Notes under the pieces: model-generated
What the model saw: the letters and a program-made list of their open reading frames with translations, nothing else
The model's database searches: none
Told to the model about the DNA's origin: nothing
Made by a program: the position numbers and the translations under genes
From: Nitrospira sp. CG24A
Lineage (GTDB): Bacteria; Nitrospirota; Nitrospiria; Nitrospirales; Nitrospiraceae
Reading direction: 5' to 3'
Length of the DNA stretch: 58,668 bases
Assembly (NCBI GenBank): GCA_002869925.2
Contig: NEWT02000023.1
Span: forward strand, 1 to 58,668
In this document: piece after piece, positions 41,531-51,698 of the stretch
Position numbering within the stretch: the first letter of the stretch is position 1
Layout of the letters: each line of letters opens with the position of its first letter

Positions 41531-42367
41531 ATGGCCTGGTTTAAAAAACAGAAAACAACAGAGCCTGAAGCTCCAAAACGGTCCAAAGTGTCGGAGGGAA
41601 TGTGGCTCAAGTGCAACAACTGTCGGGAAATCGTCTTTCGCAAAGAAGTCGAGCGCAATAACAAGGTGTGCCCGAAGTGCGACTACCACTTTCCGATCTC
41701 TGTCCTGGAGCGCATTACACTCTTGGTGGACCTTGGCACGTTCAAAGAGTGGGATGCGGAGCTTGGCCCTCAAGACCCGCTGAATTTTCAGGACACGAAA
41801 TCGTATAAGGATCGTGTGAAGGCGCATCAGGAGAAGACTGGCCGCAAAGATGCCATGGTCATCGGTGAAGGGATGATGAACGGCCGCCGCGTGGTGCTCT
41901 GCGTATTCGACTTCAGTTTTATGGGCGGCAGCATGGGGTCGGTGGTCGGGGAAAAGATCTGTCGGGCGATTGATCGCGCCCTGGAGTTCAAATTGCCGGT
42001 CATTTTGGTGACGACGTCCGGAGGGGCCCGGATGCAAGAGGGAATTCTCTCTTTGATGCAGATGGCCAAAACGTCTGCGGCGGTGGCCAAGCTGGGCGAG
42101 GCGCGACTCCCGTTTATTTGTCTATTGGCCGACCCCACGTTCGGGGGTGTCACGGCCAGTGTCGCCATGTTGGGCGATGTGATCCTGGCCGAACCGAAAG
42201 CGCTGATCGGTTTTGCCGGCCCACGCGTCATCGAGCAGACCATTAAACAACAGCTGCCCGACCAGTTTCAGCGTGCGGAGTTTCTGTTGGAGCACGGTAT
42301 GATCGATATGATCGTGGAACGCAGACAGCTGAAAGAAACCCTAAGTACTCTCGTCTCGCATTTTTGA
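41531..42367 (+). CDS. accD: Acetyl-CoA carboxylase carboxyltransferase beta subunit
   Basis: 278 residues. The N-terminal zinc ribbon is [15 protein letters not shown] and [14 protein letters not shown] (four Cys). The carboxyltransferase domain includes [51 protein letters not shown] and [14 protein letters not shown]-like sequence (here [15 protein letters not shown]). Acts with AccA to make malonyl-CoA. AGGAGG and an overlapping GGGGCGCCCC palindrome (41521-41530) precede the ATG. A repeat element begins about 80 bases after the stop. Confidence 0.97.
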   Translation: MAWFKKQKTTEPEAPKRSKVSEGMWLKCNNCREIVFRKEVERNNKVCPKCDYHFPISVLERITLLVDLGTFKEWDAELGPQDPLNFQDTKSYKDRVKAHQEKTGRKDAMVIGEGMMNGRRVVLCVFDFSFMGGSMGSVVGEKICRAIDRALEFKLPVILVTTSGGARMQEGILSLMQMAKTSAAVAKLGEARLPFICLLADPTFGGVTASVAMLGDVILAEPKALIGFAGPRVIEQTIKQQLPDQFQRAEFLLEHGMIDMIVERRQLKETLSTLVSHF

Positions 42368-42447
42368 GCCCAGCAGGGTGTTGATAAACTATTCTGGCAT
42401 GAGAGGCAGAGGGTTGAAGGAAGTCCTGCACAGCTCCAACAATGCCC

Positions 42448-42576
42448 GCAGGTTGTTCAAAAAGGCTGTCCAGCAAGGCCGCAGCGAGCGAAAAGGCGAA
42501 GCGTACTTTGTCTCGTACGTTGAGCCTTTGAGCGATGCGAGAACGATGCTGGCGGGCTTTTTCAACAACCTGCTAG
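42448..42576. repeat. Intergenic inverted-repeat element
   Basis: Left end GCAGGTTGTTCAAAAAG and right end CTTTTTCAACAACCTGC are inverted repeats matching at 16 of 17 positions. Between are CCAGCAAGGCCGCAGCGAG and GATGCGAGAACGATGCTGGC, shared with the copy at 51.7 kb. A third, shorter palindrome (GCGTACTTTGTCTCGTACG) lies in the centre. About 126 bases. Confidence 0.85.
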
Positions 42577-42622
42577 ACCCTTCATGAAGAATCCTAGCTA
42601 GCGTCCTCCTGCCGGTTACACC

Positions 42623-43918
42623 ATGACCTATTCCTCCGCTGTCGCCTATCTGTATCGTCTGCAAAAGCATGGCATTAAATTGGGTCTTGAGACGATGACG
42701 GCGTTGACGGCGCGCCTCGGCATGCCGCAGAACAGGTATCGGACCGTGCACATCGCCGGCACGAATGGAAAAGGCTCCACTGCGGCCATGGCGGCGGCGA
42801 TGTTGCAGGCGGCAGGGTATCGCGTGGGGCTCTATACCTCACCTCATCTTGTGGAGTTTCGAGAGCGGATACGGGTGAACGGCGAGATGATGGCTGAATC
42901 GCGGGTCGCGCAATTAACCGAACGCATTCAGACCGTCTGCCGACCGGACCTGTCGCCGACTTTTTTTGAATATACGACAGCCATGGCGTTCCAGCATTTT
43001 GCAGACTTAGAAGTTGATGTGGCGGTGTTGGAGGTTGGATTGGGTGGCAGATTCGATGCGACGAATGTGGTGACACCGATGGCCTGCGCCATCACGACGA
43101 TTGCGCTGGATCATCAGGCGTATCTCGGGAGTACACCTTCTGCCATCGCGTTCGAGAAGGCCGGCATTATCAAGCCGGGTGTGCCGGTGGTGCTGGGACG
43201 GCTCGATGATGACGCGTGGCGGACGATTGAACAAGTGGCAAAGGCGCGGCAGGCTCCGGTGTTTCGGCTAGGCGAGCACTTTCACACTGAGGGAGAGGAG
43301 CCCCGGCAATTTTCCTATCGCGGTGTGGGTATGCACTATGACGGGCTGACCTGTGCTCTGGCTGGCCGCCACCAACTCGATAACGTTGCCTGTGCGTTGG
43401 CGCTATTGGAGGCGGCGGCTTCGCAGGGGATTGTGATCGCGTCTGAGGCGGCGCGAACGGGTTTGCAGGCGGTCAGCTGGGCCGGGCGATTGGAAGTGGT
43501 CGATCGCCGCCCGACCATTCTATTGGACGGCGCGCATAATCCTGCTGCGGCAACCGCCTTGGCCGACTTTCTCTCACACGCTGACCGATTGCATCCGTCC
43601 CGCCCTGTGATTCTGGTTCTTGGGATGATGCGCGACAAGGATCATCGAGGATTTGTCGAACCATTGAGACGCCTGGTGGATGAAGTGGTGCTGACGCAGG
43701 CGGATCTTCCACGCTCTGCCACCGCACAAGAACTTCAATCTTCGCTCGGAGATCTGTTGTCTCATCCGCATGTCGTGTCGTCGCTCAGCGGTGCAATAGC
43801 TCTGGCCAGACAGCTGGCGACGCCGGACGGTCTGGTCTGTGTGACGGGATCGCTCATGCTTGTAGGGGAGTGCAAAGCATGGCTCCATGGTCGTGTGTGT
43901 TCGCCGCTTCGGGGCTGA
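42623..43918 (+). CDS. folC: Folylpolyglutamate synthase / dihydrofolate synthase
   Basis: 431 residues. HIAGTNGKGSTAAMAAAML is the P-loop, YTSPHLVEFRERIRVNG the Mur-ligase-type following motif, LEVGLGGRFDATN and ITTIALDHQAYLG the conserved core, and LDGAHNPAAATALADFL the C-terminal domain. Adds glutamate to dihydropteroate/folates. Ends two bases before lptD; the four genes accD-folC-lptD lie in one orientation. Confidence 0.95.
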   Translation: MTYSSAVAYLYRLQKHGIKLGLETMTALTARLGMPQNRYRTVHIAGTNGKGSTAAMAAAMLQAAGYRVGLYTSPHLVEFRERIRVNGEMMAESRVAQLTERIQTVCRPDLSPTFFEYTTAMAFQHFADLEVDVAVLEVGLGGRFDATNVVTPMACAITTIALDHQAYLGSTPSAIAFEKAGIIKPGVPVVLGRLDDDAWRTIEQVAKARQAPVFRLGEHFHTEGEEPRQFSYRGVGMHYDGLTCALAGRHQLDNVACALALLEAAASQGIVIASEAARTGLQAVSWAGRLEVVDRRPTILLDGAHNPAAATALADFLSHADRLHPSRPVILVLGMMRDKDHRGFVEPLRRLVDEVVLTQADLPRSATAQELQSSLGDLLSHPHVVSSLSGAIALARQLATPDGLVCVTGSLMLVGECKAWLHGRVCSPLRG

Positions 43919-43919
43919 T

Positions 43920-46364
43920 ATGGCAGGGATCTCGACGCGGCTGTGGATGGGCTTGGTTGGTTGGTTGATGTTGGGAGTCCTGTTTCCGCACGTAGGAGGT
44001 GCCGCTGGAACAACGATCTCTCCTGAAGGCCCCCCCCTCGATATCACGGCGGAACGCATCGAGTACCTCCAGGAGTCAGAAACCTACGAAGCCGATGGTT
44101 CGGTGGTGGTCAATCAGGGCCCCCTGCGTCTGACGGCCGATCATATGACCATCCAGTCATTACCCGGTGTCTTGGTTGCCACGGGCCACGTCCGGCTCAC
44201 CGATCCCAAAGCTGATCTTGTGACCGAGCGGTTGGAACTGAATGTGAATACTGAAGCGGGGGTGGTCACGCACGGACGGGTACACCTCAAATCCACGAAT
44301 ACGTCGGTGGAGGGGCGTCTTATACAACGGTTTTCAGAGGAGCATTACCGCGTCAAAGAGGGCCAATTTACGAACTGTGATGCGCAGGACGGTGAGACAC
44401 CGGCCTGGCGGTTCAAATTCAAGGATCTTGATCTCCATGCCGGCGACAACGTGGCGTTTACGGGTGGATGGTTGTGCGTGAACGATGTCCCGATGGTTCC
44501 CCTTCCCACGTTGACGTATCCGCTCTCCAAGCGGCGCACTGGATTTCTGACTCCCACGATCGGGTATGACAATCGTTTTGGCGCGCACCTTCAACAAAGC
44601 TTCTTTTGGGCTATCAATCCGAGTCACGACCTGACAATTGCTCCTTCCTATTACAGCAGCCTCGGCTATGGGGGAGATATAAAATATCGCTATGCTCTAG
44701 ACCGGCAATCGCGTGGACAGTGGCTCATCAGCGCCTTGAGGCAGACAGAGGCGCCGGATGTGTCCGGCGTCAGCCAGACGGGGCAAGATGCGGAGCAGAC
44801 GCGGGCGGTGATCATCGGGACTCATACGCAGCAATTCACACCGGATTTGCTGCTTCGCGTCAATGCCAATCTGGTAACCGATCCGAATTATCTCCAACAG
44901 TTGAGCAATTCAGGGACACTGCGGGCTCTTCCCAGCAACGAGTCGAATTTGCTGGCAGCCTACCGCCTGCCGTATGGAAAGACGTACGTGCATAGTCAAT
45001 ATCTGCAGCCTTTGCAATCTGGTGGGGCAGATACGTTTCAGCGCTTGCCGGAAATCGGCTACAGCCTGCCGAATCTGTCCTTGTTCAACTCGCCGATCTT
45101 GCTGGGGACGGACATGAACTTCGTGAACTTTTATCGCGAGCAGGGATTCGCTCAGAATCGAATCGATGTCCTTCCTGGATTGTCGACCGACGTGCTTCAT
45201 TTCGGCCATATCGTGGGTCTGACTCCCCAAGTAAAAGTGCGGGAGACCTACTATACGCGTGGGGTCACAAACCCTGAAAGCCAGCATCGCGAGACGTTGT
45301 GGGTGGGGCTCGATGCCACCTCGAAGCTGAGCCGTCGCTTTGGAACGAGTGAGGGCTCGAGTATGTTGCATACCATTGAGCCCAGCGTCATCTATGAATA
45401 TGTTCCGCCGACGAATCAGTCTCAGTTGACGCAAATCGATCAGGTGGATGATCTGCCGAAGAAAAACTTGCTGACCTATTCGATTCGTAGCCGGCTGTTG
45501 GAGCAAGCGGGCGGCAATAGTTTCAATTGGCTGGATTTCACAATGGCTCAAAGTTATCACGTGGGCGCTGTGCAAACGAGAGCGCGGGATTTCACACCCG
45601 GCGTCGTTCCATTGTTCGGGTCCATCACTCAGCCGCTGCAGCCGGCGACGGTGGCGATCGAGGGAAAGAAATTGTCGGATCTGTGGATGCGGGTTGTGAT
45701 CGGCAATACGACTCCTCAGTTCACGCAGGCGCAGTTAGCGGATGCCGCATTTGCTCAGGGCCTTGGGACGTTTCTCGCCCGGCAGCCTGCCACGAACCAG
45801 TATCTGACCGTCGATGCGTTTTTCGATCCCTACCGATCCTCGGTCAGTCAATTTAACACCACCCTTCGGGTTCAACAGTCCAACTACTGGTATCTTGAAC
45901 TGGGGCAACGCTTCACGCACGATGGGAATCGTATACGCCGCGGAGACCTGTGGAACCCGATTTCGTTCAACGAGGTCTATGCTCCGACCCCTGAGATTCA
46001 ATTTCTTACAGCGGGAGGGGCCTTTCGCACACCGTGGGGATGGACGGTCGGCGCAAAGGGTTACTACGATGTGAAGAACGGCAGGAGCCCGGAATATGAT
46101 GTGGTGGCACTCTACCAGAATCCATGCAAGTGCTGGTCACTGGGGCTCTTTTATTTACAATTCCCGGATCGCCAGCAGTATAACTTCATGTTGAGCTTGA
46201 CCGGGATCGGCTGGACGGAGAGTTTCGGCACGGCAGTGGTTCGAAATATCCTCGGTCCATTGCTGATCGGGGAGAAAGGTCTGCCATGGGCGACGCCTGG
46301 AGGGCCGTATGGGAGGCCACAATCTGATATGCCCCAGCCTGAGATGGGCGTGTATGGACGGTGA
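43920..46364 (+). CDS. lptD: LPS-assembly outer-membrane protein
   Basis: 814 residues from ATG 43920 (a 5' ATG at 43887 inside folC would add 11 but weaken the signal peptide). Signal peptide GLVGWLMLGVLFPHVGGAAG, then the OstA/LptA-like N-terminal domain (ITAERIEYLQESETYEADGS, LTADHMTIQ) and a C-terminal barrel (RTGFLTPTIGYDNRFGAHLQ, FFWAINPSHDLTIAPSYYSS). C-terminal CKCWSLGLFYLQ carries the family's Cys pair. Inserts LPS into the outer membrane, so the organism is Gram-negative. Confidence 0.92.
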   Translation: MAGISTRLWMGLVGWLMLGVLFPHVGGAAGTTISPEGPPLDITAERIEYLQESETYEADGSVVVNQGPLRLTADHMTIQSLPGVLVATGHVRLTDPKADLVTERLELNVNTEAGVVTHGRVHLKSTNTSVEGRLIQRFSEEHYRVKEGQFTNCDAQDGETPAWRFKFKDLDLHAGDNVAFTGGWLCVNDVPMVPLPTLTYPLSKRRTGFLTPTIGYDNRFGAHLQQSFFWAINPSHDLTIAPSYYSSLGYGGDIKYRYALDRQSRGQWLISALRQTEAPDVSGVSQTGQDAEQTRAVIIGTHTQQFTPDLLLRVNANLVTDPNYLQQLSNSGTLRALPSNESNLLAAYRLPYGKTYVHSQYLQPLQSGGADTFQRLPEIGYSLPNLSLFNSPILLGTDMNFVNFYREQGFAQNRIDVLPGLSTDVLHFGHIVGLTPQVKVRETYYTRGVTNPESQHRETLWVGLDATSKLSRRFGTSEGSSMLHTIEPSVIYEYVPPTNQSQLTQIDQVDDLPKKNLLTYSIRSRLLEQAGGNSFNWLDFTMAQSYHVGAVQTRARDFTPGVVPLFGSITQPLQPATVAIEGKKLSDLWMRVVIGNTTPQFTQAQLADAAFAQGLGTFLARQPATNQYLTVDAFFDPYRSSVSQFNTTLRVQQSNYWYLELGQRFTHDGNRIRRGDLWNPISFNEVYAPTPEIQFLTAGGAFRTPWGWTVGAKGYYDVKNGRSPEYDVVALYQNPCKCWSLGLFYLQFPDRQQYNFMLSLTGIGWTESFGTAVVRNILGPLLIGEKGLPWATPGGPYGRPQSDMPQPEMGVYGR

Positions 46365-46463
46365 GCGAATGGTGCGAAGGTACGCGTGCAAAATGAGGGG
46401 GTGGCGTGTCTTCAGGGCTCTCTCCCGTGCACAGTGGAGTGCTGCTGCCCCGTGCAGGCAGAT

Positions 46464-46491
46464 TTGACTCCTCAAAGAAGGCTGGTATACG
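46464..46491 (+). promoter_or_regulatory. Sigma-70 promoter before trxA
   Basis: TTGACT (46464-46469) and TATACG (46486-46491) with a 16-base spacer, about 45 bases before the GTG of trxA. Confidence 0.65.
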
Positions 46492-46541
46492 ATGCCTGAA
46501 GTTATTATTTTTATGGCGTACTCAGCAAGGAGGAATGTGAC

Positions 46542-46889
46542 GTGGCAGGCGATGCACTAAAAGTTGAAGATGCAACGTGGGATGCAGAAGTTATCAAGTC
46601 TACAGAGCTTGTGATGGTAGATTTCTGGGCGGTGTGGTGCGGTCCTTGCCAGATGGTCGCTCCAATCATCGAGGAGTTAAGCAAAGAGTACGCAGGAAAG
46701 ATGAAGGTACGTAAGCTCAATACGGATGAAAATCCTGAGGTCGCAGGTCGCTATCAGGTGATGAGTATCCCGACCATCCTGTTTTTTAAGAACGGACAGG
46801 TTGTGGAGAAGCTCGTTGGGGCGAGACCGAAGCGACAGTTCAAGGAACTGATTGATACGTTGCTGGCACAGCCAGCCGGTTCAGCCTAA
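46542..46889 (+). CDS. trxA: Thioredoxin
   Basis: 115 residues from GTG 46542 (AAGGAGG upstream). [17 protein letters not shown] contains the WCGPC redox motif, followed by [17 protein letters not shown] and the cis-Pro strand [12 protein letters not shown] complete single-domain thioredoxin with a few extra C-terminal residues. Has its own promoter-like sequence and is followed at 21 bases by recN. Confidence 0.96.
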   Translation: MAGDALKVEDATWDAEVIKSTELVMVDFWAVWCGPCQMVAPIIEELSKEYAGKMKVRKLNTDENPEVAGRYQVMSIPTILFFKNGQVVEKLVGARPKRQFKELIDTLLAQPAGSA

Positions 46890-46910
46890 GGATTATCGTT
46901 ACCTGCTGCA

Positions 46911-48602
46911 ATGCTCGTCGAGTTGCGCATTGTCAATTTCGCGCTCATTGAGCAACTGAGCCTTCAATTCCAGTCCGGGTTCACGGTTTTGACCGGGGAG
47001 ACCGGGGCAGGTAAATCCCTCCTCATCGATGCCATTGCGTTATTGGTCGGTGGGCGAGCCTCGACCGACCAGATCCGTTCTGGAGAAGACGAAGCTCAGC
47101 TTGAAGCCGCCTTCTCTCTTCCCGAGACCCATCCACTCCTCCAACGGCTACGGTTACAGGACATCATCGGTCAGAACGAGTCTGAGCTGATTCTTCGACG
47201 CGTGCTCTCCCGATCTGGCCGCCATCGAGTGTATGTCAATGGCAGCCTGTACCCCCTGCGAGTGCTTGAAGAGCTGGGGGGTACTCTCGTCGATATCCAT
47301 GGTCAACATGAGCAGCAATCGCTACTGGCGACCGCCAAACAATTAGAGGCTCTCGATGGATTTGGACGTCTCACCGAGTTGCGCGGGCAGTACGAGCACA
47401 CCTACCAAGGGTGGAAGGAATTGCGCAGGGCCCTGGAGGTTTTACAGAATGACGTCGTTGACCGTGCAAGACGTGAAGATCTATTGCGGTTTCAGGTTCA
47501 GGAGATTGAACAAGCCAGCCTGTTGTCCGATGAAGAAGAGCAGCTTCGCAGTGAGCGGCAGCGACTGGTGCATGCGAACCGGCTCAGAGAATTGGCTCAC
47601 GAGGCGCACCTGGAATTGCAGGCGGATGAACAGGCTGTGCTCACGAGGCTGGGACGAGTTGGACGAACGCTTACAGAGCTGGTTCAGATCGATCCGGCGA
47701 TGGGTGATTGTGAACACATTGCGACAGAGTCAGCGATCCCGCTCAAAGAGCTTGCCGGACGGTTGCGTGACTACGCGCAACGAATAGAAGCCGATCCTGC
47801 CAGACAGGCTGTCGTGGAGGATCGGATCGATCTGATCCAACAGTTGAAGAAAAAGTATGGAGGATCAGTTGAGGCGGTTATCGCGACTGGTCAACGGGTG
47901 CAAGAGGAACTTCAATTATTAGACAACCATCAAGAGCGGACTGCTGAGTTGACCGCGCAGGTGGAGGAGAAATCCCATCGTCTCCGCACATTGGCGCAGC
48001 AGTTGTCACAGAAGCGAACTGATGCGGCCAAGCGGATGACGACATCGGTGAAAGCAGAGCTGGCCGCGCTGAAGATGGAGCAGGCGATTTTTCAGGTGAT
48101 GGTCTCGAGTGATGAGTCGCCCGAGGGGATTGGACCGGCTGGGTGTGATCGAGCGGAGTTCCTTCTCTCGAGCAATCCGGGTGAACCGCCACGACCGTTA
48201 GGCCGGGTGGCATCCGGCGGGGAACTCTCGCGCATCATGTTGGCGCTCAAGACGGTATTAGCAGAGATGGATCAGGTTCCGATTCTCGTATTCGATGAAA
48301 TCGATACGGGAGTCGGCGGGGCAGTGGCTGCAGCGATGGGAACAAAATTGCGCACACTCGGATCGTTCCATCAAGTATTCTGTATCACTCATCTTCCTCA
48401 AGTCGCGTCGCAAGCGGAGCACCATGTGCTTGTGGAGAAAGGACTGGACGGTCAACGGACATCTACGTCGGTGAGAACGCTCAAGGGGGTGGGGCGAGAA
48501 GAAGAAATCGCCCGGATGTTGGGCGGGTCGACCATCACGAAAAAAGTGCGTGAAACGGCAGCAGAACTTATCGCGGGGGCGAAGGGGAAGCGGTCGAAAT
48601 GA
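46911..48602 (+). CDS. recN: DNA repair protein RecN
   Basis: 563 residues. FTVLTGETGAGKSLLIDAIA is Walker A, then a long coiled coil with EHQQSLLATAKQLE-type sequence, and the C-terminal ABC half has PLGRVASGGELSRIMLALKT (signature), LVFDEIDTGVGGAVAAAMG (Walker B) and CITHLPQVASQAEHH. An SMC-like ATPase for double-strand-break repair. I see no LexA box near it. Confidence 0.95.
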   Translation: MLVELRIVNFALIEQLSLQFQSGFTVLTGETGAGKSLLIDAIALLVGGRASTDQIRSGEDEAQLEAAFSLPETHPLLQRLRLQDIIGQNESELILRRVLSRSGRHRVYVNGSLYPLRVLEELGGTLVDIHGQHEQQSLLATAKQLEALDGFGRLTELRGQYEHTYQGWKELRRALEVLQNDVVDRARREDLLRFQVQEIEQASLLSDEEEQLRSERQRLVHANRLRELAHEAHLELQADEQAVLTRLGRVGRTLTELVQIDPAMGDCEHIATESAIPLKELAGRLRDYAQRIEADPARQAVVEDRIDLIQQLKKKYGGSVEAVIATGQRVQEELQLLDNHQERTAELTAQVEEKSHRLRTLAQQLSQKRTDAAKRMTTSVKAELAALKMEQAIFQVMVSSDESPEGIGPAGCDRAEFLLSSNPGEPPRPLGRVASGGELSRIMLALKTVLAEMDQVPILVFDEIDTGVGGAVAAAMGTKLRTLGSFHQVFCITHLPQVASQAEHHVLVEKGLDGQRTSTSVRTLKGVGREEEIARMLGGSTITKKVRETAAELIAGAKGKRSK

Positions 48603-48628
48603 ACGAGCACATTTTGGAGTCACGCGGG

Positions 48629-50284
48629 CTACGGGCGATCGGTTGAGAGTCGTTTGGCGAGGCGATGGGCCAACCGGACCATGCCAGCTGAGCGATCGGC
48701 TGGATCCAACAGCACATTCATGACATGTAGATGGCTGGAATCAGCCAAGGCGTCGGTGAGCGCACGCTCGAATTCCCCTTGGGTGTTGATTCGTGTGCCG
48801 ATTCCGCCACCGATCATGTCGCAGATCCGTTCATAGCCCCACTCGTGGACGTCGTTGAAGGGGCCTTCGAGAATCTCCCGTTCAGTGGAGTAGCCTCGAT
48901 TGTTGAGCACGATCACGATCGGCGTCTGACCATACCGCACGGCGGTCGAGAGTTCCGTTCCCGTCATTTGAAACGCACCGTCACCGACCAGTACGATTGG
49001 TCTCAGCGAGGGATCGGCAAACGAAGCACCCACAGCTGCCGGGACGGCAAATCCCATCGAAGTGTAATAGGCGGGGGAGAGGAATTCGAATCGCCGATGG
49101 ACGTGGAGATCGGCTGCTGCAAAAAGCGATTCCCCGACGTCGGCGATCACGAGCGTGTGCTCGTTCAACAGACTATCGAGGTGGCGGAACAGTCCATTTA
49201 AGGTTACGGGGGCATCCGTCGCAATGGTGCCTTGTGTCACGGGGAGCGGTGCCGGCAGCGGGCGAGAAGGAAACGAAGGGAGGGGGTTGGTCACCAGTGC
49301 CTTCACGAAGTCTTGGAACCGGATGGCATCGTAGCGGTGATGTTTGATCGCTACCCGATCGGCTGTCGCATGAATGGTCCGGCCTTCCGACAGCAAGGGC
49401 GAATCGGCATTGAGATCTTCAACATCGGACAAGATCGATCCCAGGATGAGCAGGCAGTCGGAGGCATTGATGAATTGCTGAACCTCGTCACGTGCAATGA
49501 GGCCCCCGTATACTCCGGCGTAGAGCGGGTGGTCTTCACGGATGACAGATTTGCCCAGCAGGGTGGAAGCGATGGGGACATTGAGTCGTTCGACCAGGCG
49601 GGTGAGATCGTCTTGCAGTCCGAACCGCCCGATCTCTGCGCCGGCTAAGATGGCGGGCCGGCTGGCCATGGTCAACATAGCCCGGACTTCGGCGATGGCT
49701 TCATCCAGTGCGGCGGTATCGCTTGGCTCATCGTCGAGGCACAAAGGCCGTAACGGGTGTGCCAGTGGTGTATGCACAAGATCGCGAGGGATTTCGATAT
49801 AGATTGGCCGGCGATAGCGCAGCAACGCCGCAAAGGCTCGATCCATCTCTCGTTCAGCGGTTGAGGGATCGTCCAGGGAGATGGCTGCGACCGTAATCTT
49901 CTCGAACACCTCGCGTTGCGTAGAAAAATCACGCACCATGTGGTGCATGTAAGGCGTGCGAATACGCTCCGAGAGCCCCGGCGATCCGGTGAGCAATACT
50001 ACGGGTGATCGTTCGGCATAGGCGCAGGCGATCGCATTTACGGTATTGAGTCCGCCGACGCAGTAGGTCACACAGACTGCTCCGATGCCGTTGATACGCG
50101 CATAGGCATCTGCGGCGAACCCTGCACAATCCTCGCGCGTGGTTCCAACATGCTGGATCGGTGAAGCCTCGATCAGCTGGTAGAGGTTGAGGACATAATC
50201 GCCGGGGATTCCGAAGATATGACGGACTCCCAACTGGTGGAGCCGATCGATCACGGCGGAACCAATGGTTGGTGTTCGATTCAT
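48629..50284 (-). CDS. Thiamine-diphosphate-dependent 2-oxoacid decarboxylase (PDC/IpdC-like)
   Basis: 551 residues. VRHIFGIPGDYVLNLYQLIE and TTREDCAGFAADAYARI (with the cofactor-activating Glu) start the PYR domain; PLPVT...; the PP domain has IVLVGDGAFQMTGTELSTAV and IVIVLNNRGYSTEREI (GDG-x(~25)-NN). Related to pyruvate/indolepyruvate decarboxylases and phenylglyoxylate-type enzymes; the substrate is not certain from sequence. No signal peptide. Convergent with recN (26-base gap). Confidence 0.85.
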   Translation of the reverse strand: MNRTPTIGSAVIDRLHQLGVRHIFGIPGDYVLNLYQLIEASPIQHVGTTREDCAGFAADAYARINGIGAVCVTYCVGGLNTVNAIACAYAERSPVVLLTGSPGLSERIRTPYMHHMVRDFSTQREVFEKITVAAISLDDPSTAEREMDRAFAALLRYRRPIYIEIPRDLVHTPLAHPLRPLCLDDEPSDTAALDEAIAEVRAMLTMASRPAILAGAEIGRFGLQDDLTRLVERLNVPIASTLLGKSVIREDHPLYAGVYGGLIARDEVQQFINASDCLLILGSILSDVEDLNADSPLLSEGRTIHATADRVAIKHHRYDAIRFQDFVKALVTNPLPSFPSRPLPAPLPVTQGTIATDAPVTLNGLFRHLDSLLNEHTLVIADVGESLFAAADLHVHRRFEFLSPAYYTSMGFAVPAAVGASFADPSLRPIVLVGDGAFQMTGTELSTAVRYGQTPIVIVLNNRGYSTEREILEGPFNDVHEWGYERICDMIGGGIGTRINTQGEFERALTDALADSSHLHVMNVLLDPADRSAGMVRLAHRLAKRLSTDRP

Positions 50285-50428
50285 CGTTGGATATCCCGGT
50301 TAATAGAACGGAAAAGATTCCCTGTTTCATGCATAGGCGCAGCAAACCACAGCGCAAGTCAGCCGTCAAGTAATCGAAGGCATCGGGAAAGGCTTGACGT
50401 TCAGGTCGTGCCATTGGATAAGTACGCC

Positions 50429-51622
50429 ATGACATTTCATGATGACAGTCCCCGCGGACACGTTCGCCTTTCTCGCACAGCTTCGACCGAGGCGTGGGGG
50501 CATCTCTGGATCTATGCCGGGTATGTCGAGGAGGTCAGCGGTAATCTGGTTTCCGGCGATGTGGTCGATGTCATTGCGCCGAATGGGCGATTCTATGCCA
50601 GAGGTCTCTATAATCCTGAGTCCAAGATCCGCGTGAGGATACTGACCTTTGACGACGAACCTATTACAGAACAGTTTTGGAGAGGACGGCTTGCGCAGGC
50701 TGTTAGGCTACGTCGGCGAATGGTGACCGGCACGAATGCCTATCGCCTTGTCTATGGAGAAGCGGATCGATTGCCGGGCTTGATTGTGGATCGATTCGAC
50801 GATGTCTTGGTCATGCAGACCCTATCCTCCGGGATGGACCATCGGAAAGACCAGTTGGCCGAGCTCTTGTGCCAGGAGTCTGGAGCCACGCGAGTGTATC
50901 TGCGCAACGATGCCAAAAGTCGCACCATGGAGGGTCTGCCGCTCGAAAAAAGATTCCTTCGAGGAGACGGTGCGACGATGGTCGAAATTCAGGAAGGGTC
51001 GGCTCGATTTCTTGTCGATATCGAACGAGGGCAGAAAACCGGTTGGTTTTGCGATCAACGAGAAAATCGCCTGGTGACGGCGCGGTTCGCAGCCGGTGCC
51101 GAGGTCCTAGAGGTGTTTGCTCATACTGGAGCTTTTGGGATTCATGCGGCGCTCGCGGGGGCGAAATCAGTGGAAGGACTCGATGTGAGTGAAGAGGCCT
51201 TGGCGCTTGCGCGCAACCATGCGCAGCTCAACAAGGTGGAGGATCGTTGTGTCTATCGAGCGGCGGATGCGTTTGAGGAAATGCGAAAACTGGAGCGTGC
51301 TGGGCGCCGCTACGACCTGGTGTTGCTCGATCCTCCGGCCTTTGCCCGCAGTAAACAGGCCGTGCCCCGTGCGTTGGCTGGATACAAGGATGTGAATTTG
51401 CTTGGGATGCGGCTCACAAAGCCCGAGGGATTTCTCGCCACGAGTTCCTGCTCCCACCACGTGACCGAACAGGAATTATGGACTAGCATTCGGCTCGCTG
51501 CGCGAGATGCGAAACGGCAGGTCCGTCTGCTTGAACAGCGGGGGCAGTCCAGTGATCATCCCATCCTTGCCACCATGCCGGAAACGCGCTACTTGAAATG
51601 TTTCATCCTGCAAGTTCTCTAG
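50429..51622 (+). CDS. PUA-domain class I rRNA methyltransferase, RlmI-like
   Basis: 397 residues from ATG 50429; the frame continues upstream but without support. N-terminal PUA domain (GHVRLSRTASTEAWGHLWIY, VVDVIAPNGRFYARG), then a middle EEHD-like domain, then a Rossmann methyltransferase: EVFAHTGAFGIHAALAG (SAM loop), LLDPPAFARSKQAV (motif IV) and ATSSCSHHVTEQ. Family members methylate 23S rRNA C1962 (RlmI) or a nearby base. Confidence 0.88.
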   Translation: MTFHDDSPRGHVRLSRTASTEAWGHLWIYAGYVEEVSGNLVSGDVVDVIAPNGRFYARGLYNPESKIRVRILTFDDEPITEQFWRGRLAQAVRLRRRMVTGTNAYRLVYGEADRLPGLIVDRFDDVLVMQTLSSGMDHRKDQLAELLCQESGATRVYLRNDAKSRTMEGLPLEKRFLRGDGATMVEIQEGSARFLVDIERGQKTGWFCDQRENRLVTARFAAGAEVLEVFAHTGAFGIHAALAGAKSVEGLDVSEEALALARNHAQLNKVEDRCVYRAADAFEEMRKLERAGRRYDLVLLDPPAFARSKQAVPRALAGYKDVNLLGMRLTKPEGFLATSSCSHHVTEQELWTSIRLAARDAKRQVRLLEQRGQSSDHPILATMPETRYLKCFILQVL

Positions 51623-51698
51623 CCGGATGCGGGAAACCCATTTTGGCCCCGGAGAACTTCTATGGTCCACACGTATAGCACAACAGAAGCACCTTCGC

